Shown: piece after piece, positions 56,141 through 64,000 of the stretch
Layout of the letters: the number at the start of each line of letters is the position of its first letter
Position numbering within the stretch: the first letter of the stretch is position 1
Source: Tragulus kanchil
Taxonomy: Eukaryota > Chordata > Mammalia > Artiodactyla > Tragulidae
Direction of reading: 5' to 3'
Length of the DNA stretch: 64,000 nt
Assembly (NCBI GenBank): GCA_022376925.1
Contig: JAIOJX010000025.1
Coordinates: forward strand, 139,893,301-139,957,300
The notes under the pieces: generated by a model
What the model was told of the DNA's origin: nothing
The model's database searches: none
What the model saw: only the letters and a program-made list of their open reading frames with translations
Program-made: the position numbers and the translations under genes

Positions 56141-57633
56141 GTTCAGACTTTAGAATCAGACACATTTCAGATCTCTGCTGTAACATTTACCGATAGTTTT
56201 GACCTTCAGTCTGTGCTCTTTAAACTCAGTTTTCCTCTTGTGTAAAATGGGTAAGATAGTAGTTATAATATTTAGGATGTGCTAACTGCTGTTTCAGACT
56301 CCCAAATGGATAATGTCTCAAAAACAGTGGAAATTTGATTTCATTATTTCCTAATGGTATTGGGTCGTGACCAAGGAGCCTCTCCTCCAGTTAGTCATTC
56401 AGAGACCCAGGCTGACAGGAGCTCAGCTGTCTCCAGTATGCAGCTTCCAAGGTTACTTGAGAGCATATGTTTCTCAAATGCTTTTTCGTTTTTCCCCTTA
56501 AGAGGAAAAATTAAATCAATTAAACCCAATTAATTAAAGATGCGTGAACTTCACAGATAATGAAAGTCTCCCTGGGCCCTCTATATGAACTGATAATACT
56601 TTCTTGCAGACAATGCACATTAAATATTTTCCACATGGACACGTCATATGCAATTTCTTTGGGAAAACCGTAGAGTCACAAATTTATGACAAAGCCCATC
56701 ATTGTCTGAAATATGATCTCCCACTTTAAGATGCTTAGAAAAGCAGAATCTCTGAAATAAAATCTGATGAGATTTGTCATGAAATCTTCATCCTGACTTT
56801 CCATTTTCAGCTGGGAAAACTGATTTTTTTTTTTTCTAGTGCCTGTGAAACCCAATTCTATAGCCCTTTGAAAATTGCTCATCTATACTTGAGTCTTTTA
56901 TGGGTTTCACCCAGAACTGATACAACTTGTTTTTGTGTCTATTGAAAGATATTAATTTGTTTCCACGTGCTACTTTTCATGTCTCATTACTGTGCACATT
57001 CGATTTCAAAGGACTTTGCTGCAGGACAGTTTTGTCACTCTGAGTAAAAGTGATGATTTCTGAAGTGTTTATCAGCTTTGGGTGCATAAAAACCAAACAG
57101 GATAAACTGAAAACAGTATAAGTTTAATCCTCATGTACATTCAGTATTCTCCAGTAGATCAGACAGGAGATCATCTCATTCAGTGGAAATATATAGCCTT
57201 TGACACCTGGGGAAGCAACTGAGCATAAGGATCAGTCGTTCAGACTTTAGAATCAGACACATTTCAGATCTCTGCTGTAACATTTACCGATAGTTTTGAC
57301 CTTCAGTCTGTGCTCTTTAAACTCAGTTTTCCTCTTGTGTAAAATGGGTAAGATAGTAGTTATAATATTTAGGATGTGCTAACTGCTGTTTCAGACTCCC
57401 AAATGGATAATGTCTCAAAAACAGTGGAAATTTGATTTCATTATTTCCTAATGGTATTGGGTCGTGACCAAGGAGCCTCTCCTCCAGTTAGTCATTCAGA
57501 GACCCAGGCTGACAGGAGCTCAGCTGTCTCCAGTATGCAGCTTCCAAGGTTACTTGAGAGCATATGTTTCTCAAATGCTTTTTCGTTTTTCCCCTTAAGA
57601 GGAAAAATTAAATCAATTAAACCCAATTAATTA
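55436..57633. repeat. Tandem duplication pair S (55436-56532 / 56533-57633)
   Basis: Direct repeat with offset 1097. The copies look identical by eye. The join sits at CCCAATTAATTAAAGATGCG; copy 2 continues CCCAATTAATTAAAATTGAG, sharing the AATTAATTAAA string. Confidence 0.97.
56145..56290 (+). mobile_element. MIR SINE, plus strand
   Basis: TTAGAATCAGACACATTTCAG, GTTTTCCTCTTGTGTAAAATG, GGTAAGATAGTAGTTATAAT: MIR order with moderate divergence. Duplicate at 57242-57387. Confidence 0.8.
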
Positions 57634-58440
57634 AAATTGAGTAACTAAATCAAATTTAAAAACCTCTCTAATGAGAGAAATTAAATATTAAGAAGTCAGG
57701 TTTTATCAGGCAGAGTTGAGCTTTGAAGAGCCACCAGCTATTTACTATCTGAGATGGGTTTTGCTCCTTCAAGCAAATATTTCCACTATTGGGAAGCAAT
57801 ATTGCCCCCACTGAGAATGCATGTGTTAGAAGTACCTCCATTCTAGCATGCTTGAAGGGAAAAGAGAATGCAGGAACATATCTGGGAGAGCTTTTATGGA
57901 TCAGGCCTGGAGGAGTCACACATCATTTTCATTTATATGACATGAGCTGGAACTCAGCCACAAAGTTACTCCTAACCATAGGGTTGGTAGGAAATGTAAC
58001 CTAGCAATATGTTCAGGAAAAAGAGAAGCAGATCTTGGGTGAGTAGCCAGTGGTCTCTTCTGTTATTTTACTTGCTTTGTAGGAATTGTGAGGATTTAAT
58101 TAATGCTTAATAGAGTTAAAGTGTTTAGTGTCACATCTAGTACATGGTAAGTGTTTAAAATTTTTGAAAAAAGAAAGCCTTAAGAAATAAATTATCTTTC
58201 TGTCATTTCATCTATCAGAATGAAAGAAATCTTACAGTTGGAAGGGACTTTAGAAACTGTGTAACAAACCTCCTATGAGTCCTATGACTGGATTTTTGCT
58301 TGAATGCATTAAGTAGAAAAGAGGCAGCACTTTTCCTTATTGTATCTTGAGTTACCTGAAATTTTTTACTCCAGGTAAAAATTTATATCCTCCAACCATC
58401 CCATCCTTCCTATTAGTATTTGCTTTGCCCTGTGAAATTT
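57634..58440. other. Mostly unique non-coding stretch
   Basis: A CR1/L3- or MIR-like remnant may lie at 58205-58300 (TTACAGTTGGAAGGGACTTTAG). Otherwise nothing named. Confidence 0.45.
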
Positions 58441-58444
58441 TTAC

Positions 58445-58905
58445 TCATTAATTCATTTGACAGATAAGTTACTGAGTACCTCTGATAGTTTGCTGGGCTC
58501 TGGATATTCAAAATCAAATGTATGTTCCTTATCTTGAAAGACTTGAAACATTCTAACTCTTCAAGAAGCCGGGACATCTGTCTTAGCCCTTGTGTGTCCC
58601 CAGCCCCTCGCACAGTACAGGCACTTCGGAAGCGCTCAGTCCACAGTTGCTGAGTAAGGGGGTATAATGGTAGAAACAGAAAGGGAAAGGGCAGAGCCAG
58701 TGCAGTGCACTGAGGCAGGGACTTATCTCTGATAGAACAGCCAGTAAGGGCACCCAATCCAGCAGTGAGGAAGCCATGCCATCTGAGCTGAGTATTGAAG
58801 GCTGTGAGAATTTACCATGCGAAAGGGCGGGAGAAAGGAATTTCTAGAAGAGAAAATAGCACATTTGAGGCCTAGAAGCCTAGAGAGGACTTGACACAGT
58901 GTGGT
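58445..58905. mobile_element. Cluster of L2 LINE pieces
   Basis: 58445-58560 is a reversed L2 3' end (AATTCATTTGACAGATAAG, GCTGGGCTCTGGATATTC). 58565-58660 reads as plus-strand L2 3' end (GACATCTGTCTTAGCCC, GCACAGTACAGGCAC). 58660-58905 again fits reversed L2 (GAGCTGAGTATTGAAGGC, GCACATTTGAGGCC). The part from 58545 is copied to 59715-60072. Confidence 0.6.
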
Positions 58906-58909
58906 GTAA

Positions 58910-59345
58910 GAGGTTGAATTGTGACTGCAAAAAATTCATGTCTGCTAGGAACCTAAGAATATGAACTTTTCTTTGCAGATATAATTAAGTTAAAATGAAG
59001 CCGTGTGGTCTTAGAGCAGGCCCTAAATTCACTGACTGATGTCCTTATAAGAAAGTCGTATGAAGACCCACAGACAAACATGGAAGGAAGACAGCCATGT
59101 TAAGACAGAAGGGAAGACTGGAGTTATGGTGCTATAAGCTAAGGAACTCCAAGGGTCGCCAGAAGCCCACCGGTTAGAAGAGGCAAGGAAGGATCCTTTT
59201 CTAGCGCCTTCAGAGAGAGCATGTCCCCCTCAGCATACTGATTTTGACCTTCTGACCTCCAGAACTGTGAGAGAATACATTTCTGTTGGCTTAAGCCGCC
59301 CGGTTTGTGTCTATTCGTCACAGTGGTCCTAGGAAACTAATTCAG
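58910..59345 (+). mobile_element. MLT1 LTR (ERVL-MaLR), plus strand, solo
   Basis: GGTTGAATTGTGACTGC, AATTCATGTCTGCTAGG, GATATAATTAAGTTAAAATG, GATGTCCTTATAAGAAAG, CTCCAGAACTGTGAGAG, AAGCCGCCCGGTTTGTG and GGAAACTAATTCAG follow the MLT1 LTR from end to end. An old non-autonomous retrovirus-like LTR. No internal region or partner LTR seen, and nothing in it is coding. Duplicate at 60077-60512. Confidence 0.9.
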
Positions 59346-59697
59346 GTGGTCTTATCAAAGTCCAGTTGATGGGAAGGAGGGCTTAGCAGTCAGTAGTGCT
59401 CTCCTCTGGGGTTTGTGAAGGCCTCTTTGATATAAAGACAGTAGGAACTTTAGAAACTGATAGGATGACCCAGATGAACTGGAGCGTTCTGTGCTCTCTG
59501 TACGGAGTGCGTGGCTGGACGCTTCTTATTTGTAGGTTGCTGTATAGTTTTCCCAAGTCCTTTTGATCTTAAGAGTTGAGCCGTATGCTTACCATATCCA
59601 TTACTGTTGTACTTTTAACCATGCAGTATTATTATATATGTTATGGATAAATTATGAGAGTTGTCTCTTTGAAAAATAGGAATATGCTTTGGAAAGA
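59346..59697. other. Unique non-coding stretch
   Basis: No gene or named repeat. Duplicate at 60513-60865. Confidence 0.5.
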
Positions 59698-60076
59698 TTA
59701 TGTAAGGGTTAGTCGAAACATTCTAACTCTTCAAGAAGCCGGGACATCTGTCTTAGCCCTTGTGTGTCCCCAGCCCTCGCACAGTACAGGCACTTGAAGC
59801 GCTCAGTCCACAGTTGCTGAGTAAGGGGGTATAATGGTAGAAACAGAAAGGGAAAGGGCAGAGCCAGTGCAGTGCACTGAGGCAGGGACTTATCTCTGAT
59901 AGAACAGCCAGTAAGGGCACCCAATCCAGCAGTGAGGAAGCCATGCCATCTGAGCTGAGTATTGAAGGCTGTGAGAATTTACCATGCGAAAGGGCGGGAG
60001 AAAGGAATTTCTAGAAGAGAAAATAGCACATTTGAGGCCTAGAAGCCTAGAGAGGACTTGACACAGTGTGGTGTAA

Positions 60077-60512
60077 GAGGTTGAATTGTGACTGCAAAAA
60101 ATTCATGTCTGCTAGGAACCTAAGAATATGAACTTTTCTTTGCAGATATAATTAAGTTAAAATGAAGCCGTGTGGTCTTAGAGCAGGCCCTAAATTCACT
60201 GACTGATGTCCTTATAAGAAAGTCGTATGAAGACCCACAGACAAACATGGAAGGAAGACAGCCATGTTAAGACAGAAGGGAAGACTGGAGTTATGGTGCT
60301 ATAAGCTAAGGAACTCCAAGGGTCGCCAGAAGCCCACCGGTTAGAAGAGGCAAGGAAGGATCCTTTTCTAGCGCCTTCAGAGAGAGCATGTCCCCCTCAG
60401 CATACTGATTTTGACCTTCTGACCTCCAGAACTGTGAGAGAATACATTTCTGTTGGCTTAAGCCGCCCGGTTTGTGTCTATTCGTCACAGTGGTCCTAGG
60501 AAACTAATTCAG
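60077..60512 (+). mobile_element. MLT1 LTR, duplicate copy
   Basis: Copy of 58910-59345 carried by pair T. The two are not a 5'/3' LTR pair, because the flanking L2 and unique DNA are copied with them. Confidence 0.9.
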
Positions 60513-60865
60513 GTGGTCTTATCAAAGTCCAGTTGATGGGAAGGAGGGCTTAGCAGTCAGTAGTGCTCTCCTCTGGGGTTTGTGAAGGCCTCTTTGATAT
60601 AAAGACAGTAGGAACTTTAGAAACTGATAGGATGACCCAGATGAACTGGAGCGTTCTGTGCTCTCTGTACGGAGTGCGTGGCTGGACGCTTCTTATTTGT
60701 AGGTTGCTGTATAGTTTTCCCAAGTCCTTTTGATCTTAAGAGTTGAGCCGTATGCTTACCATATCCATTACTGTTGTACTTTTAACCATGCAGTATTATT
60801 ATATATGTTATGGATAAATTATGAGAGTTGTCTCTTTGAAAAATAGGAATATGCTTTGGAAAGAA

Positions 60866-61411
60866 TGGAGTGTGACTGAAATATTGTAAAATTCAAGAAG
60901 GCTGTTTAGTCAGATTGCTTTTCAAGTGTCTTAATGTTTTGCATGTTAAAGACATGGAAACTACCAGTTGGACAGGAGGCATTTTGAGAGTGGTTTATAC
61001 AAAAGGAACTTTGAGGAAATGCAGGCAGTGACTGCTTGGTCACATACCAGAGTTGTACACATTAATATACACTTGTATGTTTGAAGTTTAAGTAAAATGT
61101 GTAAGTGATGTTTTTCATAGTTTTCTGCTAGAACTGACTTTTCCTGATTGCACTGAATGAGAAAGTATCTGTTGTGCACTGCTGGAGTGACTGGTAGAAA
61201 CGTTAGCAGGTACTGGTTTTGGGGTTAGTGAAAGCTTTCTTTCAATCACAGTGAATGGGGCACACATTTCCCTCTCACCTGGAAAAAGTGGATGTTTTAG
61301 AAACTGGGATTTGGGTTCCTGGGGGTACCTTGCATTCTGAAGGGGGCTGATGTTCCCTATGTAAAGAGTGTCATAAATGGTGTCTGATTTCTCAGCCCTG
61401 GGAATCCCTGT
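60866..61411. other. Unique non-coding stretch
   Basis: Single-copy. No gene or named repeat recognised. Confidence 0.5.
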
Positions 61412-61497
61412 CACCCAAGGTCACAGAGCCATTGCTAGTAGAAGCAGAATTGGAAGCAGGTTCTTCTTTTACTCAGCATCATGTTCTTTATAATAGG
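61412..61497 (-). mobile_element. MIR-like SINE fragment, minus strand
   Basis: CCAAGGTCACAGAGCCATTGC, AGCAGAATTGGAAGCAGG and the ATCATGTTCTTTATAATAGG-like end fit a reversed MIR-type element. Duplicate at 62494-62579. Confidence 0.65.
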
Positions 61498-62235
61498 CCT
61501 CACCAACACAAGGGAAATATTGCTCCAGTCACTTTCTAGTGAAAACAGCATTTTCTTTTTCTTTTCTGCTTTTTCCTTTCTTTTTTACTTCTTGAGAATA
61601 TATGTTTCAGGGTCTAATCTCTAGTTTACATATAGTCTTTCTTGACACCACATATTTGTAAGTTGGAACAGTCTTATATGTATACTTTTTAGAATATTTA
61701 AGTTTCAAATTATGTTTCATTTGGATAAACATTAGTATTTAAGTTCCTTGAACATAAATGGATTAATTATTGGGCATGCGGCCTAGAAAGAGGAAACAAG
61801 TTAAATAGTAGGGGAATTTAGCCTAAGTTTGGACTTTTGTCATGAATTCATCAATGAATAATTACAGAGTTATTAATCAGTCAGAAAATATTGTTTAAAC
61901 ATCTAGTACTTGCCAGGCACTGTGCTAAGTGCTGACATATGATAACTACGAAGAAGAAAGACTCCCCCACATTCTGGAGATTCTATATCGGCATGCTGTC
62001 TGTCTTCTGGGATCAAAACTAAGATTGCCAGGGACAGTCACCGTAAGCCTTAAAACCCTGCTGGAATATTTAAATGCTACAGGAGGTAGCACTCCCCATA
62101 TAAACGCTGTCAGGAAGAGAGTACTAAATTTTAGGTCCCACAATTTAAGACTGCACTCTGCATGTTTAAAATTACTTATTCAGTTACCTTATTCAGGAGC
62201 ATACAAAGTGCTTGGTATAATATTCCCTTTGAGTT
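61498..62235. other. Mostly unique non-coding stretch
   Basis: An L2/MIR-like scrap at 61895-61945 (CCAGGCACTGTGCTAAGTGC). A frame is open on the plus strand over 61929-62237, starting inside that scrap, so it is not a credible gene. Duplicate at 62580-63317. Confidence 0.5.
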
Positions 62236-62244
62236 AGTGTGGTG

Positions 62245-62400
62245 TGTTGTAAAGAACATAATTTAGAGAAACAGAAGACAGTTTCCAGTCTTAGTTCTGC
62301 CAGCGAAAAGCTCTGTGACCTTGGGCAATTCACTTTGATTCTTGGGTCCCTGTATCCTCCTTGGCACTGATTGGATGAGGTGACATCTACAATTTCCTCT
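62245..62400 (+). mobile_element. MIR SINE, plus strand
   Basis: TCTTAGTTCTGCCAGCG, CTCTGTGACCTTGGGCAATTC, TGGATGAGGTGACATC: the central MIR core is clear. Duplicate at 63327-63482. Confidence 0.88.
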
Positions 62401-63549
62401 TGTTGTAAAAATTTCATTTATTGTAGAATTTCAAGGCTGTTTGAAGGACCCAGATCATCCTTTATAAGATTTTAAAGGCCTCACCTGGAACCCCACCCAA
62501 GGTCACAGAGCCATTGCTAGTAGAAGCAGAATTGGAAGCAGGTTCTTCTTTTACTCAGCATCATGTTCTTTATAATAGGCCTCACCAACACAAGGGAAAT
62601 ATTGCTCCAGTCACTTTCTAGTGAAAACAGCATTTTCTTTTTCTTTTCTGCTTTTTCCTTTCTTTTTTACTTCTTGAGAATATATGTTTCAGGGTCTAAT
62701 CTCTAGTTTACATATAGTCTTTCTTGACACCACATATTTGTAAGTTGGAACAGTCTTATATGTATACTTTTTAGAATATTTAAGTTTCAAATTATGTTTC
62801 ATTTGGATAAACATTAGTATTTAAGTTCCTTGAACATAAATGGATTAATTATTGGGCATGCGGCCTAGAAAGAGGAAACAAGTTAAATAGTAGGGGAATT
62901 TAGCCTAAGTTTGGACTTTTGTCATGAATTCATCAATGAATAATTACAGAGTTATTAATCAGTCAGAAAATATTGTTTAAACATCTAGTACTTGCCAGGC
63001 ACTGTGCTAAGTGCTGACATATGATAACTACGAAGAAGAAAGACTCCCACACATTCTGGAGATTCTATATCGGCATGCTGTCTGTCTTCTGGGATCAAAA
63101 CTAAGATTGCCAGGGACAGTCACCGTAAGCCTTAAAACCCTGCTGGAATATTTAAATGCTACAGGAGGTAGCACTCCCCATATAAACGCTGTCAGGAAGA
63201 GAGTACTAAATTTTAGGTCCCACAATTTAAGACTGCACTCTGCATGTTTAAAATTACTTATTCAGTTACCTTATTCAGGAGCATACAAAGTGCTTGGTAT
63301 AATATTCCCTTTGAGTTAGTGTGGTGTGTTGTAAAGAACATAATTTAGAGAAACAGAAGACAGTTTCCAGTCTTAGTTCTGCCAGCGAAAAGCTCTGTGA
63401 CCTTGGGCAATTCACTTTGATTCTTGGGTCCCTGTATCCTCCTTGGCACTGATTGGATGAGGTGACATCTACAATTTCCTCTTGTTGTAAAAATTTCATT
63501 TATTGTAGAATTTCAAGGCTGTTTGAAGGACCCAGATCATCCTTTATAG

Positions 63550-64000
63550 AATTTTTGAGCTACTTCATTACCCTCACCACACAGCATGATATTTGAAAGT
63601 ATAGTTTTTGTCACAGAGACATTATATGATCCAGTCTGCCTACTCTCACCCCATTAGTGCTCCTGTTGGAGGGAAGAAGGAGGAAGAAGCCAATATATGC
63701 CTGCTGACTTGAGGGATAGCTGAAGGCATTGGAAGTGTTTGGCCTGGACTAGATTAACCTTGGGGGAAGTAAAAGCCAGTGTGAACTCTCTGGATGGGTG
63801 TCACCAAGCGTAGGTACTCACTGTACGAAGAAGAAAACATGCTTTTTGCCGTTCACAAAGTCACCTGGTAGAGGAGACAGATGCATGAAAACCATGTGAG
63901 GAGTCCTGATGCAGAGGCAGGAAGGGTTGGAGATGAGAGGGTCCTGCTAGAGACGAAATGGAAGTATAAAGGGAAGAGTGTGTTCTGTTGTTTCCCCAGA
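63550..64000. other. Unique non-coding stretch to window end
   Basis: No gene or named repeat recognised. GGAGGGAAGAAGGAGGAAG near 63668 is a short purine tract. Confidence 0.5.

Larger units (their letters stand above)
58545..60865. repeat. Tandem duplication pair T (58545-59697 / 59715-60865)
   Basis: Direct repeat with offset 1170 falling to 1167: GCCCCTCGCAC against GCCCTCGCAC and CTTCGGAAGCG against CTTGAAGCG. A 17-base filler lies at 59698-59714. Confidence 0.96.
61412..63549. repeat. Tandem duplication pair U (61412-62468 / 62494-63549)
   Basis: Direct repeat with offset 1082 and a 25-base filler (62469-62493). One run difference: GACTCCCCCACATTC near 61970 against GACTCCCACACATTC near 63052. 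Confidence 0.96.

Noticed and set aside
61929..62237. 102-codon plus-strand frame, repeated at 63011
   Set aside because: Starts inside an L2/MIR-like scrap and lacks recognised protein features. The repetition is from pair U.
726..63549. Direct repeats as a new mobile element, satellite or amplification system
   Set aside because: Different pairs share no sequence with each other, have no common ends or target-site duplications, and contain cut-off pieces of known transposons.
1..64000. CRISPR array, operon, phage or bacterial defence system
   Set aside because: The sequence is mammalian throughout. No short regularly spaced repeats and no bacterial gene organisation.

Overview
This is nuclear DNA from a ruminant mammal. 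The evidence is BovB (RTE) LINE fragments whose reverse-transcriptase reading frames are recognisable at 8076-8995 and 33381-35523 (minus strand), a Bov-A monomer, tRNA-Glu-derived cetartiodactyl (CHR-type) SINEs, a ruminant-type mariner MITE, and old mammalian L2, MIR, MER5, L1 and MLT1 copies. No established protein-coding gene, rRNA, tRNA gene, CRISPR array or operon was found. The window reads as intronic or intergenic DNA. Nearly all open frames are chance frames, or frames on either strand of SINEs and LINEs.

The dominant structure is not a gene system. I count 21 direct, head-to-tail, near-identical duplications with offsets of about 1.03-1.25 kb, spread from 726 to 63549. Their junctions lie near 1834, 4409, 6279, 9590, 12460, 15069, 17222, 20464, 23817, 29444, 32439, 34366, 36450, 39388, 41768, 43887, 47415, 50580, 56532, 59706 and 62480. 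Several are chained, so some stretches appear three times. Some joins are blunt, some share a short match, and some carry 9-40 bases of unmatched filler. Mismatches and run-length indels cluster near the joins. One mechanism in living DNA is very unlikely to give some twenty unrelated loci the same duplication length. Contig ends overlapping by about 1.1 kb that were joined without merging fit well. Removing second copies takes out about 23 kb and leaves about 41 kb of distinct sequence.

Layout after mentally collapsing the copies: 1-3300 MIR copies and a moderately GC-rich unique block; 3.3-5 kb L2 with a nested MER5; 6-10 kb Bov-A, mariner MITE, two opposed BovB pieces and a SINE; 11-13.6 kb two MIRs and a SINE; 14.5-18 kb a minus-strand L1 tail; 18.6-25 kb L2, a double SINE insertion at one target site, and an old unassigned repeat; 25-28 kb a long minus-strand L2 relic; 28-31 kb a repeat-poor block then SINEs; 31-37 kb an old repeat split by BovB, itself split by a SINE; 37-45 kb mostly unique; 45-54 kb SINEs, an L1 tail, L2 and MER5; 54-56 kb the longest repeat-free block; 58-60 kb L2 and an MLT1 LTR; 61-64 kb MIR copies and unique DNA.

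Three stretches have splice-site-like borders around an open frame (2872-2965 plus; 10699-10935 minus; 41074-41328 minus). I do not recognise the peptides and offer them only as weak exon candidates. The most useful biological signals are the SINE subfamily with a C-rich 3' extension and clear target-site duplications, two SINEs sharing one target site, and nested insertions that give a relative age order.
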